Below, one piece after another: positions 22,661 through 33,480 of a stretch of DNA of 64,000 bases. The DNA is taken from positions 372,001 through 436,000 of the forward strand of contig QJPP01001560.1 of NCBI GenBank assembly GCA_003996215.1. The letters are read 5' to 3'. A model generated the notes under the pieces. That model was given only the letters and a program-made list of their open reading frames with translations. It was not told the DNA's origin and ran no database searches. Both the position numbers and the translations under genes were made by a program. Source of the DNA: Jaltomata sinuosa. Taxonomy: Eukaryota > Streptophyta > Magnoliopsida > Solanales > Solanaceae. Every line of letters begins with the position of its first letter. The stretch's first letter is position 1.

Positions 22661-23627
22661 TTTTCTATAGAAGCCCTATGGCATTAAGAACACATAACTG
22701 ATCTCTGAATGTAAAGACTCTATCTCTTGCTCTATAAAAGGCTAAACACTCCCGCTCATGAGCCTTGCCTTTGAGCTTATCTAAGTTGGGATCCTTGTTT
22801 TGTCGTGCCTTCACCTCCACAACTAGATAACGTATTACTGAGTCCTGAACTGTGACTCAAGTATCATCGAAGTCAAATAATCTAACCCTCAAACTAGCTA
22901 GCTGATGGAGCTCCCAAGCTATCTCCCACTTTCCATCTCCCAAATACAATAGTCTGCCTATAAACTTACGACTAGGGCATCCTCTACTATATTGTCTTTC
23001 CCTAGATTATATATGATATCCACATCATATTCTTTCAACAATTCAAGCCATTAGTGCTATTGCAGGTTCACCTCTTTCAGCCTCCAAATCTTCAGGGCAT
23101 GAATAAATACAACCAACTCTAATTCGTGGGTCGGGAAGTTCTTTTCATTCTTCTTCAACTATCTAAAAGCATAAGCAATAACCTTTCTGTGTTTCATTAT
23201 AACACAAACCATCCTAATGATTGAAGTGTCATAATACATTGCTTAGCTCTCTAGACCCTCTTGTAAGCTCAAAACTGGCGCTGAAGTCAATCTATCTTTC
23301 AGCTCTTGGAATCTCCACTCGTATGATATTGTCCACTAAAAATTAGCTTCTTTCAGAGTCAACTTTGCTATGACGGTTGAAAGTGAAAAAAAATCTTCCA
23401 CAAACCTTCTGTAATACTCTGCTAACCCTCAAAAAGCTTCGAACCTTTGTCGGGTTTATGGGTCTAGGCCAAGTCTTCACAACCTCAATCTTCTATAAGT
23501 CAACTCGAATACCAGCATCTAATACAATATGGTCCCCCCCAACCAAAAAAACCACAGAATGCAACCAGAAATCACACAATGAGAGCTTAGGATACAACCT
23601 CTAACCTTAGAGTATCTGAAGCACTAC
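22661..23627 (-). pseudogene. G RNase H and linker (heavily decayed)
   Basis: The region lies between recognisable RT and integrase. Around 23045-22970 the minus strand reads as the linker that follows RNase H (LLKEYDVDIIYNLGKDNIV, EDAL). Upstream traces are short and in different frames. The assignment rests mainly on position. Confidence 0.6.
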
Positions 23628-24095
23628 TTAGAGATGATCTCTATGTTTTGCCTCTAATTGAGAATGTGCCAGAATATCATTAATTAATACAATAATGAAA
23701 AAGTCTAAAAATGGCCTGGATATACTATTCATCAGGTTCATAAATATTGTTGGGGCATTCATCATCCCGAAAAACATTACAAGAAACTCATAATTTCCAT
23801 ATATGAGCTTAAATGTTTTCTTTGAGATATTACTCTCTCTAACAAGTACCTGGTGGTACCCTAAATGTAAATCATTCTTTGGGAAGCATCCGAAATCATA
23901 TAGTTGGTCAAAAAACCCATCAATACTTTGTAATAGATATTTGTTCTTTATAGTCACATTTTTCAGTTTTAGGTAGTCCATACACTTCTGCAATGAGACA
24001 TCATTCTTTCGCACAAATAACTCTGGTGCACTGCACGGTGATGCATTAGACCTGGTAAAGCCCTTATCTAATAGATATTTCAGTTTTTCTTTCAA
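23628..24095 (-). pseudogene. G reverse transcriptase fragment
   Basis: A 155-codon open stretch covers the RT fingers and palm: LLDKGF, LFVRKND, MDYLKLKNVTIKNKY, LGYHQV, FFGMMNAPTIFM and the catalytic region. The active-site motif, normally F/Y-I-D-D, reads LIND at 23687-23676, so the first Asp is Asn. The frame continues weakly on both sides. The stretch is homologous to the T1 RT but clearly a different family. Confidence 0.9.
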
Positions 24096-24379
24096 TTACT
24101 TCAATTTTACTGGTGCAATTCTATATGGGAGAATTGATATCATCTAGGAATCTAGTAATGTATCAATAGAAAAATCAATTTCTCATTCTAGAGGAGTACC
24201 AGGCTGCTCACCTGGAAATGCATCTAGAAACTCATTAACCACTATAATAAACAAAAGAGGTGACGACTTAGCATCAATATCTTAAACTCGGACAACATGA
24301 TAAATGCAACCTTTGGAAACTATTATCTTTGCTTAAAGATAGGAAATAAATTTCCTTTTGGTGTTTCTGCATTACACTT

Positions 24380-24620
24380 CAACTCTCGTACTACTTCCCC
24401 TGGGAGTTGAATCTATCAGTCTTCTCTCGATAGTCGTCATTGGCACAATAACTTGGCAGCCAATCCATGCCCATATTAATAATTAAGTCGAGCATCTCTA
24501 ACTCTATCAGGTCTACAAAGTTTTGATGACCAACAATCTCTACAGTAAAACCTTGATAAATCCTATTGAGCGTAAGTACTCAGTCAGATAAGAAACACAA
24601 CGCACAATTTAGATTTTATA
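24380..24620 (-). pseudogene. G protease end (fragment)
   Basis: On the minus strand near 24520-24450, DLIELEMLDLIINMGMDWL corresponds to the end of a retroviral-type protease domain (ILGMDWL in T1). The active-site Asp region is not recognisable, and gag is absent upstream. Confidence 0.65.
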
Positions 24621-24778
24621 TGTATATTTAACTCGTCTCTATAGCACGATCTAACAATTGATATAAATGTAACCATTCCTAAATGTCATGTATCCTTCCT
24701 AACATAAGTATGGTGCATAAAACACCTATATGTAAATCTCTATTAGACATGGCTTGTGGACTCCCTAGGAAACGACCA

Positions 24779-24790
24779 GCTCTAATATGA
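24779..24790 (-). other. G primer binding site, initiator-Met type (degenerate)
   Basis: TCATATTAGAGC on the minus strand, next to the 5' LTR end, matches TGGTATCAGAGC at nine of twelve positions. That is the usual Tekay/Del primer site. Confidence 0.65.
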
Positions 24791-24794
24791 AGTT

Positions 24795-27700
24795 TTCCAT
24801 GCCCCAAACTAGGGGAGGCAAGACAATCACTCGATACCTTATTCGACCGAGTTAGCCACTGAAACATACTAACTGACTCAATTGTGGCCCAGAAGGTTAG
24901 GCAGTATAACATCTGAAATACTAATCCTGCACCATTAAGGTCATAACTAGAATGACAACAAGTCATATAGACGAAGGTAGATAAGCTAAAAATAATAAAG
25001 TAATAGCTGGCCGATGAGGCCGCAACTGAAGACATACATACGTACATACATATATATACATGACAAGCCTATGGAGCTAGAGACTAGAAGTTGTAGAAAG
25101 AAACCCAGAATATTGTGTCAACAATAGCCTCTAAGAGTGTAATAAGTACTTGTCCAAACAAGGCCCTGACTATACCCAAATTGTACAACAAAAGTAAACA
25201 TCCTATTAAATCTCCAGGAAGAGGTGGACTTTACCAAGTCATGGTTGAACTGCAGATCCTAGTTGAGGGGTCAATTAGAATCCCTACCTGGACATGCACG
25301 CACAAAACAATAATGCAGTGTCCCCGACAATGGGATATCCGTACAAATAAAATATACTGGTATGTAAGGTAGAAAGTAGAATCATAAATAGTTGCTATAA
25401 GAAGGGTAATAGAGATACCACTTAAAACTGAAACTCCGATAGCAGCCATGGCTGACCTCTGACCTTGTAGAAATCAAATAATCATGATATGCTCATGTAA
25501 TCGTATGTGGTGAATACGTATACATAAACCAATGCAAATGCATATCATACCTAACCAAATGCTAGAAATGGTGGTGCCTTTTTGTAGCTAACCCACATCA
25601 TATTTGCCAACTTGTGGTCATCAGTGTCTCATATGTATAAATATAGGCAATAGGCATCACGCCTCCCAATTATAGCTTAGAAGCAGAATTCATAGCATGT
25701 TATGTAATGAATTTGTAATGCAGGAATTTCATCATAATCATGTTTCCAATCTTGGCCCGCTGGTACTCTTTATTCTCATAATCATGTAATCACTCCAGTG
25801 TAACATGTAAAAGCCTCATAGAACCTCATGTGCTTTTAGAATAAACTTTAACACTTAACTTGCTTTTAGAAAGGAAACTTAAACCTATGGATGTTCATAA
25901 AGAGCTTAAGGTGTTTCACTTAGTTTCTATATATGTTTCCATAATGGTTTGCAAAAAAAGTATTGCAAAAACCAAATCCTTTGGTAGTTTAAACATACCA
26001 GTTACATTTAAGAGTTTTAGAAATCGACGTATTATTTTAAAATTTTCCAAAAATCATTTTAGTGAGGAAAGAGGGCTGGTTGCGATTTCATAATATTCCT
26101 GTATAATAATATTTAGTCACAACCCCCAAAGAAGAATAAGAACTCCTACATATAGACATAAAGTTAAGGAAGCCAAAAAAATGACATATAGCTGTTGAAT
26201 TCCCTATATAACCGAACGAGTGGAATATTAACTTAATAGTGTCATAAAAATACTTCAGTTGTGATTCCAATGTCTTTCACATAAGGTCTTTCTAGCAATA
26301 GAATAGTAAAATATTGCATTTGACGATTTAGGAATTTTCTAAAATTCATGCTCAATGGAAGGACAATGCTAAGACTTAACATACCACGATTCTGGGTCTA
26401 GCGATATTAATATGGATTGTACCTCTTCCTTACAGTATGTCTACACAAAATCAAGTGACACAACCATTACAAACAGAAGATTAACGCGTCTGGGTCAAAT
26501 CAATTATTTAGATATTACTAGGAGAGTGATTAGCTCGTCGGATCCTTTTTAAATATATGCTTAATTACATTTTCTTCTCCAAATTACAACCAAAAATTAA
26601 TGACATAATATACATTTTCCAACAGCTTTTAACAATTGGAGGCCTACGAAACCGTCCACCATATTCAAATGGACAATACGCATGCACAATGATAAAAACT
26701 CGATGTGTCACCTCACCCCTCCTTTCCCACCCCAAGATAGCCCCAACCAAACCAAAACATGAGTCTTCAAACCTTTAAAGCCAGAAATAAATATAATAAA
26801 GTTTTATAATAGTTCAACATAATCATATTAACTCGAACTCACGGCTTCCGATCACCGTCTTGTGAGTTCATACAATAATTACTTCTAGAATCATGTATTT
26901 CTCCTCATAAGCAATAAGGAGTTAAGAGGGCCAAACCTTAACTTTGACTTGATAGAATTTATAGTACTTTAACCTGTCTACTCAAATAACAAACAGTTTC
27001 CTCAAACACAAGATGTTGAATCAAGAAGAAACCATTTGAAAATTACAATACAACAATAGAACTAATATTATGCCAATATATCTTACAACTCAACAACCAT
27101 ATACACATATTCTTCTCTCCTAGATGTATATCAACAACAAAAATACACATACAGATTATTTCCAAAAAATCCAGCAAGAACAATATACGGAAAATATGTC
27201 AAAACAGCCCAACATCACATAACAATCCAAAATATGATTTTTCGACCGTCTACTCGTGTGTTCTTGCCTAAATAGCTTAGCTATAACTTGAATTCACTCA
27301 ATAAAATGAAGGGTGAAAATTATTATCTCAAAACAGCAGAAACACTACCTAAAAACAAGAGTCCTTCACCTTGAAGAATCCTTCAAATCATAACCAAAGA
27401 GGAGGAAAGAAGTAACACAATCTCTACGAACATTCTGAGGGTGAAACCATGTTGACATCTTATAAATCTTAGCTTGGATTTGTAGGGGAGCCCTTATAGA
27501 GGATTTAAGAATGTTTTGATTCTTATTTGGGTTAAAATATTGAGTTAAAATGAAGGGAAATCATCTGTTATAAAGCTAAACCGCTATAGGGGCTAGGGGC
27601 CCATTTTCACGTGGTTGTATCCGCAGTCTCACAAAAATGTGAATATCTCTCTATTCTGAAGTCGTTAGATGAACAGTTGAGTGCGTTGGAATTTAGACTC

Positions 27701-28161
27701 ATAGATATTTGGTTTGGTATATCTGGAACCTTCCAAATCTTTATAGATTGTGAGAAAAACTCTGAGATATTTGACGCAAATTTTAGAAAGTTTATTAAAG
27801 AAACTTACGCTAACTTTTGCCGACTTTTAATTTTCAACCTGCTTGACTTAAAAACTTAACTTATGATCATTGTGCAACTACATTACTTCATAACACATCC
27901 TTCTTAGCATCTAACATACACTTAGCTTACCCTAATGGTATTGGTTAATTCAAACCTCCTGAACAGGCGGGGTGTTACACGAGCTATTTCTTTAACTCGA
28001 ACTTGTTTAAGGGTATCCTTGACCTAAACCTTTGATTTAATTCTTTGAAATTACAACCCCTTTATAACCTTATTCTCCCAACATACTACACCAAGTCATA
28101 TACACCTCATACACACATATCACACTACGTATATTACGCGAAAAAAACATGGGGTCTCATA
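24795..28161 (-). repeat. G 5' LTR
   Basis: This is the right member of the LTR pair, collinear with 17874-21209. Both contain the block GCCCCAAACTAGGGG at the inner end, the ACATGTAAAAGCCTC block, and GACCGTCTACTCGTGTG near 20296 and 27244. Confidence 0.93.
27568..27613 (-). promoter_or_regulatory. G 5' LTR promoter-like G-box and TATA
   Basis: CACGTG (27613-27608) lies upstream of CTTTATAA (27575-27568) in element sense, the same arrangement as in the other LTR. The TATA word has one change from the left copy. Confidence 0.5.
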
Positions 28162-28201
28162 GTCTGCACCATGGCTCTAAACAATACCCATTCTAGGTAG
28201 T
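28162..28201. other. 40-bp remnant between G and A3
   Basis: A short stretch between two LTR termini. It is too short to assign and could be all that remains locally of the older host sequence. Confidence 0.5.
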
Positions 28202-29717
28202 TGATAAGTCAGTATTATACCAACATATTGAGCCCTTAATTATGAATTATTGCTATTGTTTTATAAGAATTAGAGGTTCTAATGTCCTTTATTGATGTGA
28301 ATGTAGGTACTCTTAGTCAAAGGTAGAAAATAAGGAATTGGACCCTAAAGAGCTCAAAAGGAGTTGATGTGTGAAGTGATCAAGAGAGAAGAAGATATTG
28401 TTGAGAGGTGCGGATGTTGTGTGACATGTACAATGCTTGGTGCAGTCTGCACCTTCCTCCGCATGATGCGAAGAAGAAGAAGAATAATCTGCTAGAGGTG
28501 CATTGGTTTTGCGACGCGCACTCTGCCTAGTGCGGTCAGCACACTACTTTGCACAACACTTGAAGATCGGCTGGAGTCAGTGGTCTGCTAAGAAGGAGCT
28601 GTGTGATGTGCATAATGGGACGTGTGAAATTCATATTGCAGTGCACAACTCCCGAGGGGCATTTTTATCCACTTTTAAATGACGATTTGGGAACCTTCTA
28701 AAACCTAATTTGGGCATAGTTTTTTCTAGTTTTGGACAGTTTTGAATAGTTTTTAGAATATTGTAGAACAAGTTTTCTCTCCTAAGCAAGATAGAGGGTT
28801 TCACACAATTCTCTGCATCTTCAACCTTGAATCTACCATAGTTTTGTAAATTGAGCTTGGATATTACAAACTTCTTCCATTAATGAAAGGGAATTTGAAT
28901 TACCCACTTGGTATTTCTTCTTATTCCTTTAGCATGAGTGGCTAAGTCTTCTTGTCTAGTGGAATGTGTATGATGGGTATTTGATTAAAAGGTATGGGTT
29001 TTGCTTATTTGTATTTATAATTGCTAAATTAATATGGGTCTAGTGAATTCTCCATGTTTTAACTCTAAAATTAATGGTTGCAAACATTGATTGAAATTAA
29101 TTGATTGTGTTCTTGCTTGAGAAAGAGGTTCATAATTTCGAATGAGAATTCACTAGTGGGTACTTAGGATTCCATTTAGATTAAGGCTAGAAATAACTCA
29201 ATTCACCGAAACACCCATTCATAAGTCTAAGCTAGAGATAGTCTGACTTCCCAAAGCTATTATTGATTGGTTAATGATAAAACCATGGTGCTTGAAAGAT
29301 GACCATTGGATAAATGTTTATGAGATTGAAAGATTTACATTCATGCCTAAAACAAATGCTACCCATGTTACATAGTGAAAATTTATGTAATTAAGCAAGT
29401 ACCTTGACCCGTGCTCGAGTCCCATCGGAAGCATACCCGTAGTTGTCCTCTATCTTGATACAAACTCGGATTTTAATTTACTTTTTTGCTTGAATTGGGA
29501 ATTGTGATGGATTTCTCAATTCCCTTATTTTCCCTCTTTTTACTTTTATTGTTGTTTGAACATTGACTCTATTGGTGATTGATATACGATAATACTATAG
29601 GCAACTCTACCATTTATCTGTGGGATCAACCCCGACTCCCATCAGAAATTATAAATTTTGTGTTCTCTTAAAAATCGCCTTCACCTTTGTATGAAGAGTG
29701 TTACTTGAGCATTATTA
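28202..29717 (+). repeat. A3 5' LTR (about 1.5 kb)
   Basis: It starts TGATAAGTCAG and ends GAGCATTATTA. U3 has GTGCGG and GCGCAC-type words at 28400-28650. The block GGGATCAACCCCGACTCCC near 29621-29640 is shared with the A2 and A5 LTRs. Confidence 0.9.
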
Positions 29718-29722
29718 AAAAA

Positions 29723-29740
29723 TGGCGCTATTGTCAGGGA
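29723..29740 (+). other. A3 primer binding site, tRNA-Asp type
   Basis: TGGCGCTATTGTCAGGGA is the best-preserved primer site in the window. It differs from the tRNA-Asp match TGGCGCCGTTGCCGGGGA at four positions. Confidence 0.82.
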
Positions 29741-30690
29741 CTTGGTTTTGAGTAGTCTTTTTAATTGACTATTTAAATCAGTTTGTGTGTTTTTATTTCC
29801 TTGTACTTTGTTTGTGGTTTTTGATTGATTGAGCAGGTAGCCCATGAGCTGGGTGACATCATTCTTAAGGGCAAATTGTCATCTTCATGAGGTTTTTGTG
29901 GAAATTGATGTTTGGCGCTAAAATAGTTACCACTATTGTGCCCATGTTCTATGTTGAATATTTTGTTGGGTATATGTGATATTGGTTGGGGGTATGAATT
30001 GTGGTTGGATAAATGTGCCCACTTATTTGTAGTTGAAACCTTGATATTCCCAATGATAGACGGGGTAACGTCCTTCTTAAAGAAAGTCGTTAAGTTCTTC
30101 TTTTGTTTTGGAATTGTGATAATGGATTCCGGGAAAGTCTGAGTACCCAGATTCTTTGGTGTTGGTCTTATCATGCTTAGCTATATTGTTTGAAGTTTTG
30201 GATTATTAATGTGGTGCTTGTTGCCAAGTGTTTTCCACAGGTACTATTTTGCGAATCACTTACGAAACACACAAGAAGATGAGGAATTCAAAAATTCCAT
30301 TTATTCCTTGTGTGCGGTGCACATACCTTTATGTGCGAAATGCACAAGGTTTTGCACCTTGAGTGAAAATGGCTACCAGTTTACTAGTTTATGGGGTGGA
30401 GGCCAGTGCAGCGTGAACTTTAGCTCATGCGAATCATAACAGCCTTTGCACCATAGAGAAGAAGAAACCACTCCAGGTTTCTGGTAGCTCATACGAAGGC
30501 ACATGCGATGCGCACAATGCCTGGTGCAGTTCACATAAGCTACCACTTACCTGTTTTGTTTTTCTTCTTTATTGCATTCTATTTCTTTTTTACTTCAATT
30601 ACTTGTTGCATCATTTTTATCTTTCATTTGATGTAAGCATGCAAGCACATGGTGAGTACAATCTTGGTGCATACCACTAACATCCATTTG
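29741..30690 (+). other. A3 leader joined to pre-env spacer
   Basis: The leader (29741-29843) matches the A4 leader up to CCCATGAG. At about 29849 it passes directly into the spacer that in A4 starts near 60797. The spacer holds the paired motifs at 29848-29875 and 30052-30090, GTGCG/CGCAC words at 30310-30530, and a pyrimidine-rich tract ending TTTGCAG at about 30692, just before the env-like ORF. I see no coding region. Confidence 0.72.
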
Positions 30691-32205
30691 CAGGATCATT
30701 GCTCCTAGAAAGCATCATCGAAACAACTGTGCTATGAATCAAGCTTCATCATTCGAGAATCTTGGTGTCCTAGTACAAGAGGAGAGGCCTTCTGAATCAA
30801 AAATCTAGTTTATACTCGAGGGAATAAAGGCATACTATCTTATGTTTTGGGAGAAGTGACCATTCTTAGAAGAGAAAGGGTTTGATAGGGAAGACTTTGA
30901 AGCTAATTTCCCAAACATCCCCAAACAGTTTCGGATAAGGGCCTGGGACCTCCTTGCCAAGACTCCCAACTCATATTTTTTAGAGTTTGTGCGGGAGTCC
31001 TATGCCTCATATCGGGCTAGGCAAGACATTTTAAAGCTTAAGGGTCAAAGAAGCAAGCTCCCGTTCCTTGATTCCGTTTGGGTGAAAGGCAAGGAAATTG
31101 ATAATACACCAGTAGACATCAATTTTTCCATATGGCATGATGAACCAATTCAAGAGTAAAATTATTTGGAACATGTGGCTACCATAGAGGATGAATACGA
31201 GTGGGATGAGGGTATCATATCGCTGAAAAAACTCCTCTTAGTTACATCTAAAAAAGAACCCAACTATCGATCATATCTCAAGTTTGAAGCTCAGATGTGG
31301 TTAGATTTTGTATGCACATGACTCATCCCAACTTGCCACAAAACTAAGGTGACCATAGAGGTTGCCATTTTCATTTCTAATATCATGTGTATCCCTCGAT
31401 TACATAAAGGGGAAATAATTGTTGAACATCTCAAGCGGAGATCTAGACACGAGACCACCTCCATGGCTTTTCCTGTTCTCATTAGCCTTCTGTGTTTCCA
31501 AGCAAACTACCATCGTCTTTATTCATTGGAAAAAATTAGCCAAGCAACTGGAATAGTTCAATTAGATACAAGGTGAGACAAAGATGCCCTGCATGTCAAG
31601 AAAATATACCTTGCTCAAACTCCAAGTACCATGGGCGGCAAGACAGATGTTGAGATTTTTGCTTATGATCATTTGGACTTCCCATCCCTATCTCAAAAAG
31701 CATCAAACATCACCCATATGTCTTCCCAAACCACATCTACTTCAAGTAATTTCCTTAAAATTGCTCACCTTGTTTTCCATAATGATAAGCCTTGCATGAA
31801 GTTTCTAGGGACATTCCAAGCTCGATTCAATACGCCATCAAATTGGCCTTGAAGCTGGTAGTGTCGAGTGTGAGTAAACTTTGTGCTAGGGCTGATACAA
31901 TGGAAGTGGATGTTAATGAGCTTATGCAAGTGACACCACATGTTGATCCAAAGATCTCTTAATAGTATCTTAATCTACCAGCATCGAATTCTATGTCCTA
32001 TCCAAGGAATGCTAGCCCTCTCGATGATTGGTGCATGGGTTGGGATCTGAATTATGATGAAGGAACATCTGAGATTCATGATGAGATTGATCCATTCACA
32101 AAGGACCCAAAGCTTCAAAATAATCCATCTAAACTAACCCGGATCCTCCCATGTCTTCTGAGGGAGAATGGGGTCCACAGTGTAGGTTCTCATACCATGA
32201 GTTAA
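30691..32205 (+). pseudogene. A3 env-like ORF of Athila
   Basis: Frame 2 is readable for about 390 codons with four stops. Blocks shared with A1 and A4 include FLEEKGFDREDFE, VKGKEI, WHDEPI, FEAQMWLDFVC, KVTIEVAIFISNIM and EIIVEHLKRRS. A second part, 31990-32205, is in another frame. This ORF family is found downstream of pol in Athila. Its product has no established role, and no clear signal peptide or transmembrane segment is visible in the decayed copy. It is the most complete env-like copy here and the best template for comparison. Confidence 0.8.
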
Positions 32206-33480
32206 TGACTTGTGAGGACTAGTGGGAGATTATGGAACTGTCCAGCCTCCTTCAGGTCTGATAGGACCTACTAATCCCATCAGTAGAGGGATTTCAGATA
32301 GACCCAGAGCATTCCTACATTCCTCAACCAGCATCACCGGCACCTCAGCCTCCTAGGCCACCATAATGATTTTAGTCAAAGAGGCAACATCATCACCATT
32401 AGTATCTCGAGGGAGTTTTTGCACTCAGTCTTATTTGTATTATTTTTTTTGTGCATCGAGGAATATGCTTACTTTATATTTGGGGGGTTTGTAGTTATTG
32501 ATCACTGAGTTTGTGCTTGCTACGTTTCACTTGCAGGGCCTTTTTGGTTAATTAGTGCTTAATTGTGCCCTCGTCGGACTTGATGTTTTATTTTGCTTGT
32601 GTTTCTAGGTTAGTCTCACACGTTCCCATTGTTTCACTACCCATGCTTTGAAAATGCACTACTATCTACGTTGAGGCTTGTTTTCAAATGATTCATGAGC
32701 GCTTGAGTTTCTAATCACCTTGTTAATAGTAGAGTATCAATAAACTACAAGGGTTTTCTTAATACCTCGGTTCTTTCCCAAGGAGAACAATGTTTTCTTT
32801 ATTTTTTTTTCTTTTGTTTTTGTGTCAAATCAGGTTGGTGACTCCCTATGATATACCGAGAGGTGACTTTCTTAAGGGAAAATGCCAAGTTTTAATTTTA
32901 ATTTGAGTCCATGCTTTGCTCGTCTCGAAATGGACCCACCGATAATTTTTCTTGACAAGAAGTTTTTCAAAATCAAAGGAAAGAGGGAAAATGAAATTTG
33001 AGAAAATTATTTTCTTGTCATGACTTGCACACTTTTGGTTTGACCTGATTGATTCACAAACAAGTGTGTAATGAACTTGAAATAGCTTGTAAAAAATCAT
33101 TTGTCCCAATTGATTTTGATTAGTGTTGATAATTCTTGTGATTTGATGCCGTATGTGGTGAGGCTATACTTTGATTCAAGTGCATATGTGGCATCTAGAA
33201 CTCTCCCCGAGTGTGATTCAAAGCAAAAATCCTAGATGTGACTGAGGTTGGAAGATGATCTTAGGCCCTTTCCAAATAGCCACTTCATCCAAATGCTTTC
33301 CCTTGACATTGATCCTAGTGAACCCCTTTGAGCTTGTTACCTTTCCTTGGAACATTGTTGATGCCTTGACCCCTCTTGGAACCACTATTCTTCCACCCAT
33401 CCTCCCTAGTGGCTCAAACGTGAATTATAGGTAAAATCCTAGGTTTGGGGAGAATTGAAAAGATAACATAGGCAAAACCC
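32206..33480 (+). other. A3 3' untranslated region (Athila), truncated
   Basis: Non-coding. Blocks such as CAAATGATTCATGAGC (near 32680) and the stretch around 32930-33000 are shared with A4 (62850-63130) and, inverted, with A5 (45060-44940). It ends where J starts, about 700 bases before the expected LTR. Confidence 0.75.

Larger units (their letters stand above)
17874..28161 (-). mobile_element. G: chromovirus with two 3.3-kb LTRs, pol only
   Basis: Two long direct repeats (17874-21209 and 24795-28161) flank a 3.6-kb interior. On the minus strand the interior runs: Met-type primer site, protease end, RT, RNase H, integrase, chromodomain, polypurine tract. Gag is missing between the primer site and protease. 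LTR ends are TGTGAGATCCC and CATGACA in element sense. No 5-base duplication is seen at the flanks (TTCCA on the left, GTCTG on the right). This suggests decay, or recombination between elements. The two LTRs differ at many single positions and small indels, so the insertion is old. Confidence 0.92.
28202..33480 (+). mobile_element. A3: Athila-like element with gag-pol removed
   Basis: It has a 5' LTR, a tRNA-Asp type primer site, a leader, then directly the spacer, the env-like ORF and 3' untranslated sequence. Everything from just after the gag start codon (29844) to the spacer is missing. The right part stops at about 33480, inside the 3' untranslated region, where J begins. No 3' LTR is present. 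Confidence 0.87.
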
